From an uncultured Desulfobacteraceae bacterium (GTDB taxonomy: Bacteria > Desulfobacterota > Desulfobacteria > Desulfobacterales > UBA5852), in the NCBI GenBank assembly GCA_913060875.1, contig CAJXSL010000003.1:21045-85044 (forward strand): a stretch of DNA of 64,000 bases, given 5' to 3'. Position numbers and translations under genes: made by a program. The notes under the pieces are model-generated. The model saw only the letters and a list, made by a program, of their open reading frames with translations, ran no database searches and was not told the origin of the DNA. The first letter of the stretch is position 1, and each line of letters begins with the position of its first letter. Positions 26,156 through 35,400 of this stretch are shown in pieces.

Positions 26156-27712
26156 ATGTTCGATGCGATCCTGATCTCTCCCCACTACGACTACACCCCA
26201 GAGGGCCAACCCATTCCCGGCCCCGACACCGGGGAGGTTCAGGACCTGTCCATGATCATCCCCCTGGGGATCATCCATATCGCCCAGTATTTGCATGATC
26301 GCGGCCTGAACGTGCGCGTGGTTCATCTCCCGCATGAAATGCAGGCCCTGCAGCGCCTGGGGCTTTCCATCGATACGCTGAACAATCCGATCGAAACCGT
26401 ATTGACCCACTATCCGGCCCGGGTGTGCGGAATCCAGTCGCATTTTTATCTTTACACCGCCGGCGCAGCGCGCATCGCCGACATCTACCGCCATCTCTTC
26501 CCCGACAGCACGATTCTGGCGGGGGGCTACATGGCGAGTGCCTGCTGGCAGGAAATCCTGACTGCCGTTCCCAGCATCGATGGTGTCGTCCTGGGGGAGG
26601 GTGAAAAAACCATCGAAACCATCGTCGCCAAAGCCAAAACACCAAACCATGGTTTCCTGAACACCGTTCCCGGGGTGGCCAGCCGAGACCCCGGGGGCGG
26701 GCCGGTTTGCAACCCGCCGCGTCCCGAAAACCTGCTGGCGCTCGATGAAATGCCGGTCATCAACCCGGATGCGCCCCCTTTTGGCCGGGTGGCCTGGTCC
26801 CGGCGCAGCTTCATGAATATCTCCCGGGGGCTTTGCCCGCAGACCTGCGCCTTTTGTGTAGCCAACAACCGGACCATCAACCCCAGGGCGTTTCAGACGA
26901 TGACAATCGACCGGATTCTGGAGCAGCTGAACGTCTACCGGGCCCATGGCATCCAGAGCGTCTTTCTCGGGGAAAACCATTTTCTGGACACGGCCTTCAT
27001 GCGGGAGCTGATCGAAGGGATCATGGGCGAAAATCTTGATATGGCCTTCGAGCTGGAAACCCATCCCGTTCTCTTTGCGGACAAAAACCTGCTCCGTAAA
27101 ATGGTGGCGGCAGGCTTTTATCGCTTTACCATGGGGTGCGAAAGCGGCTCCAACGCCGTGTTGCAGCGTGTCGGACGACAGGCCCCCACCCGCCGGTTCC
27201 TGCAAAGTGTCAAAGCGGTTGCCGATGCCGGCGCACTGGCCGTAACGTCCTGGATCTGCAATCTGCCGGGCGAAACGGCGGACGAGTTCGAGGAAACCCA
27301 GGAGATGCTGCGCCAGGTGGTCGCGGCCGGGGGTTTTATCTACTGGATCGAAAACCTGCATCTGCTGCCCGGCAGCGCGCTGCATTGCCATCCGGAAAAG
27401 TGGCGGATCAAACTTCTGTTGAATGACCTGGAGGATTGGTTCCGCTGGTCCCTCGATTCCAAGACCTACGTCGACCCCGATGACGCCCTCCGGTCGCCCC
27501 GGCGTTATTTAACCCACCTCAACCACAATACCGGTGCACGGGAGATGATGAAGCGCTTCTTCGATCATCGCCGCCTGGCGCGCCGACTGGTTCCGGATAT
27601 GCAGCGCAATCTTGCGGAGCGTGCGCCCCGCCTGCCGCCGGAACTGGTCCGCGCGGAAATGCAAACACTGGACTGGTATCAGGCCCGGGGGTGGCAATTG
27701 CTGCTGTTTTAA
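26156..27712 (+). CDS. B12-binding-type radical SAM protein, putative peptide maturase
   Basis: 518 residues starting M-F-D-A-I-L-I-S-P-H-Y. The N-terminal 180 residues fit a B12-binding domain (I-L-A-G-G-Y and G-V-V-L-G-E-G-E-K-T). The radical SAM cluster is C227-P-Q-T-C231-A-F-C234. H-F-L-D-T-A-F and F-T-M-G-C-E-S-G-S follow in the barrel. The last 100 residues form a helical tail ending in W-Q-L-L-L-F. It lies 77 bases upstream of the C25 peptidase and is probably co-transcribed with it. Combined with the peptide gene at 30067, a peptide-modifying role is inferred. Confidence 0.8.
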   Translation: MFDAILISPHYDYTPEGQPIPGPDTGEVQDLSMIIPLGIIHIAQYLHDRGLNVRVVHLPHEMQALQRLGLSIDTLNNPIETVLTHYPARVCGIQSHFYLYTAGAARIADIYRHLFPDSTILAGGYMASACWQEILTAVPSIDGVVLGEGEKTIETIVAKAKTPNHGFLNTVPGVASRDPGGGPVCNPPRPENLLALDEMPVINPDAPPFGRVAWSRRSFMNISRGLCPQTCAFCVANNRTINPRAFQTMTIDRILEQLNVYRAHGIQSVFLGENHFLDTAFMRELIEGIMGENLDMAFELETHPVLFADKNLLRKMVAAGFYRFTMGCESGSNAVLQRVGRQAPTRRFLQSVKAVADAGALAVTSWICNLPGETADEFEETQEMLRQVVAAGGFIYWIENLHLLPGSALHCHPEKWRIKLLLNDLEDWFRWSLDSKTYVDPDDALRSPRRYLTHLNHNTGAREMMKRFFDHRRLARRLVPDMQRNLAERAPRLPPELVRAEMQTLDWYQARGWQLLLF

Positions 27713-27789
27713 GGCGTGAGACCTCCGGCGTGTAAATTTCCGCCGGCCTATAGGCGCACCAACACCGATAGCATTAGGAGAAGCGTGGT

Positions 27790-30051
27790 ATGGCCCATAT
27801 CAGATCGTTAGAGGCGCAGGGGCTTTCGGAGACGTTCGATCTTGCCCGGCACGGCACGAAACCCATCGTCACGTTCACCTTCAAGGACAGCACCATCAGG
27901 CTGTCCTATGTGTTTCCCGGTTTCAGCTTTGCCGATCGGACCGTCGCCATGCCCCCCGAGGAAGACCCGTTCGAATCCGCCTTTCACCATGAAATCGGCA
28001 TTGCCGGCGCCGGTTTTATCTCGGAAAGCGGCAAGCCGCTGCTGCCGTCCTTCGGGCGCTTTCTCCAGATTCCGGCCGGATACCGTTACACGGTTCAGGT
28101 GGAAGCGGCCGGACTTCAAAAGCATGACGACATCCACATCAAACCCGCCCAGGAAAACGATCGGGACCAGAATGCCTGGGTCTACGAATTCAACCGGGCC
28201 ACCTATGACGACGATAAATTCTATCCGGCTGAAACCGTCGCCATCAGCCCGCCGCTCTATATGGACGGCTACCGGGTCCTCGGCATTCACGTCCGGCCGA
28301 TGCAGTACAACCCGGTACGCAAGCGGTTGCATGGCTACAGCAATATTGTCGTTTCGATCGAACTGTCCGCCGAAACGGCAACCGGCCAAGACCGAACCAA
28401 GACCGGCGAAGTACCCGCATGGTGCTATCAGGACCGCGCCCATGACCTGGAGGGTTTCGGCAATTTTCTTTTCAATCCGGGGCGCACATATTTCGAAAAA
28501 CGCGCCTTGCCGCTCATGCCGATGGACACACCGGCACACCGGCCTGCTATTCCGGAATTTTTGATCATTTGCGGGGATGTGTTTGAAGGCCCGGCGCGCA
28601 GATTACAGGCCTGGAAGCAGAAATGCGGCCTGGAAACAGCGGTGGTCCCCCTATCGAAAATTATCGCGACTGGAAATGCCGACACCCCCCGGGCAGAACA
28701 GGTGGCCCGGCTCAAAGCCTATATCCGCTCGCAACGCAAGGTCCCCTTGTCACCCCTGCGATACGTTCTGCTCTTCGGCGATATCAGCGTCATTCCCACC
28801 GAAGAGCGGCAGCGTCCCGGCACTTCCGCAACCCCCCAGTTCGATACCACCGACTTTTACTACTTTACCCATCGGGATGCCCGGGGGGCGGAATGCCTGC
28901 TGCCCTGGATTGCCGGCGGCCGCATCGCCGCCGCCGAAGAAAGCGAAGGCTGGCAGGTGGTGGAGCAAATCATCCGCTATGAACAAACCCCTCCGGACGA
29001 TCCGCAATACTACGATCGCATGGCCGTGGCCGCCTATTTCGAAGATCGCGATGACGGGGGCTGCCAGGACGGATGCGCCAACAAGGCCTATCTGAAAACC
29101 ATGGAGACGGTTCGCGGGCACATGGCGTCAAAGGGGTTCGACGTCAGCTGCGTTTATGTATCCAACACGCGCACACCCCGGACGTACTGTGACGGCACCC
29201 CCGTGCCGCCGCGCGTCAGGGAAAAACTGATATACAAAGCGGATGCCGCCGTTGCCACCGGGGAGCTCATCCGTTTGATCGATGAAGGTCAGCTGGTCAT
29301 TGGGCACAGGGGGCACGGCGATCGCTTCGGTTGGCTTAATCCGCCGCTGAAAACAGCCGATCTTACCCGCGTCCAGGTCCCCAGCCCGTCTGTTTTTTTC
29401 AGCATCAACTGTCGCACGGGCAGCTTTGACGGCGGCCGGGAATGCTTTGCCGAAGAGATACTGGCCTTGAATGGGGGCGCGCCAACCCTGATCGCCGCCA
29501 CCGAACTGTCAGGGGCGTGGCGCAATGACAGCATGATCAAGGCCCTGTTCGACGCCGCCTGGCCGGGTATCATCCGTTGCTTCCCCGCAACGACTACCGG
29601 GTTCCCGGTAAAATACAGCCGTATCGGCGACATCATGAATTATGCCAAAGCCTATCTCCTGCTGGCCCACGGGTTCAACGCCAACACGCAGAAGCATTTG
29701 GAAATCTATCACGTCGTCGGCGACCCGACCCTGCCCGTCTGGACACATGCGCCCGAGAAACTGACGCTGCAAACGCACCTGGCCCAAAATCAGCTGAACG
29801 TCAGCATGCATCCATGTCCACCGGGGGCGGTTCTGTCGGTTTGGGATGAGGCGTCCTGCCTGTTGAAAACGGAGCCGACGGGCTCAACGCTGGCAATTCC
29901 GCTTACGGAACTGACGGGTCTGCCGAACGGCCATGGGGGAACCCTTCCAAACGGTCCCCGCCGGTTATCCATTTTTTTTACGGCGCCGGGCCACCGGCCG
30001 GCTGAAGCCAACCTGTGTTTTAAAAATCAACCACCGGAAGACCTCCTGTGA
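27790..30051 (+). CDS. C25 (gingipain-like) cysteine peptidase without signal peptide
   Basis: 753 residues, ATG 27790 with AGGAGAAG upstream. The catalytic centre is legible: H-R-G-H509-G (the second His fits the gingipain His) and I-N-C541-R-T-G-S-F, a His-to-Cys spacing of 32 residues, close to the 33 in RgpB. D-Y/F-x-T-H and A-A-T-E-L-S-G-A-W further support the caspase-like fold. The N-terminal 250 residues form a beta-rich propeptide-like domain. No hydrophobic signal peptide is visible, so unlike secreted gingipains it should be cytoplasmic. Its position between a B12-radical SAM gene and a Nif11-like peptide suggests leader removal. Confidence 0.85.
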   Translation: MAHIRSLEAQGLSETFDLARHGTKPIVTFTFKDSTIRLSYVFPGFSFADRTVAMPPEEDPFESAFHHEIGIAGAGFISESGKPLLPSFGRFLQIPAGYRYTVQVEAAGLQKHDDIHIKPAQENDRDQNAWVYEFNRATYDDDKFYPAETVAISPPLYMDGYRVLGIHVRPMQYNPVRKRLHGYSNIVVSIELSAETATGQDRTKTGEVPAWCYQDRAHDLEGFGNFLFNPGRTYFEKRALPLMPMDTPAHRPAIPEFLIICGDVFEGPARRLQAWKQKCGLETAVVPLSKIIATGNADTPRAEQVARLKAYIRSQRKVPLSPLRYVLLFGDISVIPTEERQRPGTSATPQFDTTDFYYFTHRDARGAECLLPWIAGGRIAAAEESEGWQVVEQIIRYEQTPPDDPQYYDRMAVAAYFEDRDDGGCQDGCANKAYLKTMETVRGHMASKGFDVSCVYVSNTRTPRTYCDGTPVPPRVREKLIYKADAAVATGELIRLIDEGQLVIGHRGHGDRFGWLNPPLKTADLTRVQVPSPSVFFSINCRTGSFDGGRECFAEEILALNGGAPTLIAATELSGAWRNDSMIKALFDAAWPGIIRCFPATTTGFPVKYSRIGDIMNYAKAYLLLAHGFNANTQKHLEIYHVVGDPTLPVWTHAPEKLTLQTHLAQNQLNVSMHPCPPGAVLSVWDEASCLLKTEPTGSTLAIPLTELTGLPNGHGGTLPNGPRRLSIFFTAPGHRPAEANLCFKNQPPEDLL

Positions 30052-30066
30052 CCCGGTTCGGCTGCG

Positions 30067-30291
30067 TTAGTAATCGACGTTGGGCGGGACGTTGAAGTCC
30101 CGTTTAATATTCTCCCGCTGGGCCAGGATCTTGTCGACGTCCGCCGGCGTCACATCGCTGTAATTGCGGGCGGCAAAAAAATCCGCAAGATCCTGCTGGG
30201 TGCAGTCGGGACTCGTTACGATACGGACAAATTCTCCTGATAAGTCACGATCACCACCGACATCCGTCAAAAAATCCAGAATACCTGCCAT
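30067..30291 (-). CDS. Nif11-like leader peptide, candidate RiPP precursor
   Basis: 74 residues from the ATG at 30291, preceded by GGAGAAG 7 bases upstream. M-A-G-I-L-D-F-L-T-D-V-G-G-D-R-D-L-S-G-E-F, then D-L-A-D-F-F-A-A-R-N-Y and V-T-P-A-D-V-D-K-I, follow the Nif11 leader pattern (F-L-x-x-V-x-x-D-x-x-L-x-x-x-F ... a-x-x-x-G/Y-x-x-T-x-x-D). The C-terminal 14 residues (K-R-D-F-N-V-P-P-N-V-D-Y) may be the core; it has one Tyr, two Asn and no Cys, Ser or Thr. There is no signal peptide. It follows the radical SAM gene on the same strand. The precursor identity is an inference from context and pattern. Confidence 0.6.
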   Translation of the reverse strand: MAGILDFLTDVGGDRDLSGEFVRIVTSPDCTQQDLADFFAARNYSDVTPADVDKILAQRENIKRDFNVPPNVDY

Positions 30292-30346
30292 TTTCTTCTC
30301 CTTTTCTGTGGGGGCCATGCCCCGTTGAGGATAATTGGAACACACG

Positions 30347-31438
30347 TTATTCTTGGAAACCACGTGCATCCCATGGTTGCCGCAGCCGATGGCCGCGTTG
30401 TTGATCGATGAGGGCCAGCGCCCGTTGGCAATAAAACGGCTCCCCGACCATATCCAAGGCTTCATTGGGGGGTTGCGGCATACCGTTTTCACGGCAGTGC
30501 GCAACAAATCGACAGGTCGGACAGTCAACCGTATCCGGAGCGACTGCCTTTGCGTAGCGGTTGTCGGACAGGACGGCACCGATCATGCCCGCCGTATACG
30601 TTCCAAAACGCTTCCCGGTTGAATGGGCCAGGGTCATGTCGCCATTGGCCCGAACCATCAGTTTACCCGGACGGCAAAGCGGGTAGGAGCGTGGTATCAT
30701 GGGCAGCCCCAACCGAGCCGCCGCCACATTGACCAGAGGATTGTTGAGCACATGGATATGATAGCCGCAGATATTGAACGCCGAAACCATCCGAATGAGT
30801 CGAAGAAAAGCCTCTGGCGTCAACAACTCCCGACACAAATCGAGCGGCGCTTCCTTGACCGCGATCATCTGGATCAACGTCAACCGTTCGATAGCGCCAA
30901 ATTTTGCGTATACATCCGCAACAAACGCGGGCAACAGGGGTAACAGGGTGCGGCCGATGGCGGTAAAAAGGGACAGTCTCAGCCCCGCCTCCAGCCCCAC
31001 CGCTATTCCCCGGCACGCCCCTCGGTAGGCCCCTCTGCCACGCATGCGGTCATGCAGCGTTTCCGGACCCTGCAAGCTCACCGACAGCGCCAGGCCGGGA
31101 TATTGCGCCAGATGCCGTGCCACGGCGTCGGTCAGCAGCATGCCATTGGAGTTTAAAAAAACGGATTGGTACCCCAGGGTGAAAACATGGTCCAGAAGGT
31201 CCATGAGATATGGCCACAGCAGGGGCTCGCCCCCCGTCAAATGCAGCTGCCGATAGCCTTCCCGGTATCCTTCGGCACAAATTGCCCGGGCGAGATCCGG
31301 TGCCAAACAGGCTTCCTCCGCCCAACCGGCCCGGGCAAAACAGTGGGTGCACGCGCTGTTGCAGCGTGTCGTCAATTCGATACCGAGAGGCTTTGCCCTG
31401 TAGGCCGGGTCGTGTCGGGTCTCCGCAACGGCATTCAT
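30347..31438 (-). CDS. Radical SAM/SPASM-like peptide maturase
   Basis: 363 residues. The radical SAM cluster is C26-N-S-A-C30-T-H-C33, preceded by P-L-G-I-E-L-T-T-R as in PqqE/AlbA-type enzymes; L-T-G-G-E-P-L-L-W is the G-G-E SAM-binding motif. The C-terminus has C-P-T-C-R-F-V-A-H-C-R and a distal F-Y-C-Q-R, consistent with a SPASM or twitch auxiliary cluster. It starts by ATGA overlap with the isoprenoid-synthase-like gene and is followed 55 bases later by the Nif11-like peptide gene. That places it as the likely first modifying enzyme. Confidence 0.82.
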   Translation of the reverse strand: MNAVAETRHDPAYRAKPLGIELTTRCNSACTHCFARAGWAEEACLAPDLARAICAEGYREGYRQLHLTGGEPLLWPYLMDLLDHVFTLGYQSVFLNSNGMLLTDAVARHLAQYPGLALSVSLQGPETLHDRMRGRGAYRGACRGIAVGLEAGLRLSLFTAIGRTLLPLLPAFVADVYAKFGAIERLTLIQMIAVKEAPLDLCRELLTPEAFLRLIRMVSAFNICGYHIHVLNNPLVNVAAARLGLPMIPRSYPLCRPGKLMVRANGDMTLAHSTGKRFGTYTAGMIGAVLSDNRYAKAVAPDTVDCPTCRFVAHCRENGMPQPPNEALDMVGEPFYCQRALALIDQQRGHRLRQPWDARGFQE

Positions 31439-32424
31439 CAGCGTATCGATTCCATTATGAGGGGCGTGGCCAGGCTACGAATTTCTTCGGCGAGGCCTTC
31501 CAGCCGAAGACGAGCCATCTTCGATGCCGCCGAGGTCAATTCACTGCAAATTCTATCCCGTATCATCTCCTGGATGCCGTGGTCACGGACAACCGATCGG
31601 ATGTGGGTATCGTGGGCCTGGTCCTGATCCCGGGGCGCAAGATCCCACAACCCACGGCTTGCCATCGGCAAACCGAAGTAAATGGCAGAATGGCTCCCGC
31701 TGGCCATATCGCTCTCGAAATCCTGCAGATCGTCCATCAACCGCCAGGCAATACCGAAGGAAGCGTAGGCATCCAGCAAGGTGGTGACGAAATCATCGTC
31801 ACGCCCCAGCTTGCTTCCCAAAAGGGATGGGGCGATGAGCCCCGTGGCCATTTGCGCACGGAAATGGCCACAGTAGCCGTCTATCGTCTCGTCCGCAGGC
31901 GTAGATCCGATGGCGGCATAATAGGCATCCAATAAATTGGCCACCCGTCTTTCGCCATCCGCAATCCCGGCCGCCAGCCGGGCGGCGGCCAGGTTCATCC
32001 GCATCCAGGCCTGACTGCGAATGAGCACGTTCAGGTGGCTCGCCGGCAGTTGGCCATCATTGAGGTGATCGTCGAGAGGATGCATGAAAAGGGCCATGGC
32101 ATGAATTGTATTTGCGTCACGAAGATCCTGGGGTGCCGGTCTGGTAGCGTGGTTGTACTCCCGATGAAGCCAATACAGAAGGGACCAGGATGGCGCATAG
32201 TAGTTGCGAAAATAGTCGAATCGCGGGAAACAGGGCGTCCCGAAATGTCGCATCAGGAAAACAACGGTATCCGTATGCACCGTTTCCGGCAACGACCGCA
32301 GCAGGGCCATGATTTCCGCATTCATTTCATGGCGAAAGGACTTCAAGGCCTCATTCAAGACGATTGGGCCGAAGCGAATCGAAGGGCCGGCGTCGGCCTT
32401 CGCTATGCCTGTGCTTTTTGCCAT
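31438..32424 (-). CDS. Class-1 isoprenoid-synthase-like protein
   Basis: 328 residues from ATG 32424; the longer frame to 32658 would overlap the cyclase gene and lacks a ribosome-binding site. Two acidic motifs lie in helical surroundings: D118-D119-H-L-N-D123 and D231-D232-L-Q-D235 (W-R-L-M-D-D-L-Q-D-F). These match the first and second aspartate motifs of trans-prenyl diphosphate or terpene synthases; the first is a variant (DDxxxD). Class-1 enzymes ionise an allylic diphosphate using three magnesium ions. Its stop overlaps the radical SAM start, so it is coupled to peptide modification; prenylation of the peptide is possible but not shown. Confidence 0.65.
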   Translation of the reverse strand: MAKSTGIAKADAGPSIRFGPIVLNEALKSFRHEMNAEIMALLRSLPETVHTDTVVFLMRHFGTPCFPRFDYFRNYYAPSWSLLYWLHREYNHATRPAPQDLRDANTIHAMALFMHPLDDHLNDGQLPASHLNVLIRSQAWMRMNLAAARLAAGIADGERRVANLLDAYYAAIGSTPADETIDGYCGHFRAQMATGLIAPSLLGSKLGRDDDFVTTLLDAYASFGIAWRLMDDLQDFESDMASGSHSAIYFGLPMASRGLWDLAPRDQDQAHDTHIRSVVRDHGIQEMIRDRICSELTSAASKMARLRLEGLAEEIRSLATPLIMESIR

Positions 32425-32464
32425 TTGGTTCGGTGGATTCAGGGTGTATGGTGTTGCGTCAGCA

Positions 32465-35400
32465 TTACCCGGTCGCTGCCTGTATCGAGCGGGCGGGCGT
32501 ATCGCTACCTGACCGGAGCGAACGTAACAACTGCAAATCCCACTCAAGCCCCAATTCGCGGAAAAGCGTGTCCGCTTTTTCCAAAAAGTCTTGGGAACGG
32601 ATACCGTCCAACATGGTAACCGGGGTGTTTTCCTCCGACAGGCGCCGTCCGATTTCACAATAGGTCCGCGACAATTGGAGCCGTGCCCCCAATTGTTCCC
32701 CGACCCTTATGGATTTACGCCACCACTTCAGGGCGGGCCGGGGTCTGCGTGTCAACCAGTAGTAAGTTCCCATCAAGCGGCAGGCCTCGGTGCGGTGCTG
32801 GGCCACTTTGCGGGTCTGCCGCATCAATGCCCGGCAGGTCGTGCGGGCCTTCAGGCGCTGCTTTAACATCTCACCGTCGCCGTTGGATGCGACGGCCCCA
32901 TGCAAACGATAGAGGGCCAACTCGGCTTGGCTGCGACAGAAAACAGACAGCATCCAGGGCACGGTTTCCTGCTCGCGCTGAAGGGCATCCGCTTTTGCCA
33001 GGGCTTCTTCCGCCGCCGGACGATTCCCCAGCAAGAGATAAATCTGGGCTTGGCATCCGTAGAAATGGACCAAAGACAATCCGGAACGATTTTTCTTGGC
33101 GACATCGATCCCCGCCGCAATTTCTTCCAGGGCCTCCGGGAATCGCCGGGTTTCCATCAGCAGGGCGGCATTCAACAATTGCTTGAACGACAGCGAAAAG
33201 TCATTTTCGTATATTTCCGAAATGGTATCCAGGCGCCCTATGCAATGTCGTACCCCGTCCAGATTGCCCTGGAAAAGCAGGGGAAAACCATGCCAGTAAA
33301 AGTGCATCGAGGCGGCCCAGAAATCGCCCATGTCAAGGCAGGCTTCGGCCAGTTGGTCATTGGGGCGGTCGATCGCCCCCCAGTTTCCCGAGAAATAATA
33401 CAGCGTTGTCTGGATAAGATCGTAGGTGATCTTCTGGCGGGGATCTTCGGTAGCCAAACGGCTTTGCACCACGGACAGGATGCGCCGGCCCAAGCGGAAG
33501 GAAATACCTGTAAAAGTAAACATGGCGCTGGCACTCACGAGAACACCTGCCCCATTGGGGATCCTGGCAAAGTTGAACTTCGTAAAATGCCGGTAGAAGT
33601 AAAAAGACTCAATGAACCAGCGGCGTGGGTAGATAACGATCAGAGCCTGGCACTTCTTATAGTAGATGTCGATGACGTCGCGTTCATCCGTAGTCGGTAT
33701 CTTTTTAAATTTTAGAATCGGCAGATAAAGGGCCACCAGCAAATGGATGAAACTGCTGGTGAAGCGCAGGCATGATGTCGCGATATTCCGGGGCGTCCTA
33801 CCCAGGAAGACGTCAAGTGACCGATCGAAATATTGAATGGCTTCTTCATACTGCCCGCGATTATAGAAGGCCAAGGCAATGTTTTTCTCCAGAAGCGCCA
33901 CCTTGGCCGCATCGGCCGACCGGCCCGATTTTTGCCGATAAAGGTTGAGGGCTTCCAGATAATAGTGCAGCGCCTCACTCGAGGCGGACGACTTGAGCGC
34001 CTCCTCGCCGGCCTTGATCAAAGCGTCTTCGGCCTTTTCCAGGTCCTCTGCGCGGCTGTAGTGGTATGCCAACATGCCGTAGAAGGCGTAGAGTTTCTCC
34101 GCAAATACCGTTTCAATCGCCTGGGCGACTTTCAAGTGCAGGGCCTTGCGCTTCTGGGGAAGAATGGCGGCATAGGCCGCCTCCTGGGTCAGGGCATGTT
34201 TGAATTGGTATTCCAGCTCATCACGCCGCTCTCTTTCATAGATAAGCTGGGTTTCTTTAAGGTAGGATAAACGCTCATCCACCCGATGCGCCGAACCGGT
34301 CACCTCCACGAGCACCCGATAGAAAAAATTGCGGCCGATGACCGCGGCGATTTTGAGCAACTCCCGCGCATCTTCTTCCAAACGATCGATACGGGCCATC
34401 AGCACATCATTGATGGTGTTGGGTATGGTCATGCGGCCGAACTTGTCCGTAATCTTGAACTGACCGTCCCGCAGGATGACCGCCCCTTCGTCGACGAAGG
34501 AACGGACGACCTCCTCGATAAAATAGGGATTGCCGCCGGCACGCTCGACGATCTGCTTCACAACCGCATGGTTGAACCCCTTCAGATCCAGCATGTCGGT
34601 GATCATGGTCGCGCTCATGCCGCCATCCAGGGGTTCCAGTTGGATATCGACCTGGTAAACCGCAAGATGTTCCTGAAGCGTATTTAAAACCCGCTGCCCT
34701 GTTTCCTCGTAGCCGGGCCGGAATAGATTGATGAAAAGAATGCGTGCTTGCTTGACCAGGCGGAAGAGAAATTCCAGCAGATCGACGGTACTGCTGTCGG
34801 CCCAATGCAGATCGTCGACGACGACCATCAGCGGCCGCCTTTCACTCAGCCGGATCAAAAACTCCCGCAAACTTTTACGAATCAGTTTTTCCAGCGCCTC
34901 GCCTTCGATTCCCTTTAACCGATCGCTGTAGGGAACGTGCAGGCTCATGCCCATCAGGGTTGCCAGAAAAGGCAGCACCTCCCCGATCTTTCCCGGAAAG
35001 AGCGGTTGCAGGGCGGCCTCCAGTTTGGTAAGCGCCACCCGCCGGCCATCCTCATCCCCGATGCCGGCCCACTGCTTGAGGATGTCGACAACCGGGTGAA
35101 ACGGCAGGTTGCGTCCCATGGATATGGCCCGGCCTTCCAATACGTTGACCTGCCGCATTGATGTCCGCTGCCTGAGTTCGGCCATGAGCCGTGATTTGCC
35201 GATACCGGCCTCGCCGATAATATTGACAATCGCGCCTTCACCACCGGTCATTTTCACCACGTGCCGCTCCAGCAGTTCCAGCTTGCTGTCACGGCCCACC
35301 ATCTTGGAAAAAATCAAACGTTCGGAACCCAATTGCGGACGGTGAATGTCCTGATGGCCGGGCAGCACCTTGTAGACGGGAATGTTCTCACCCCAGCCCT

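Noticed and set aside
26099..27391. 430-aa minus-strand ORF opposite the B12-radical SAM gene
   Set aside because: Shadow frame; the plus strand has the CX3CX2C cluster and proper B12 motifs.
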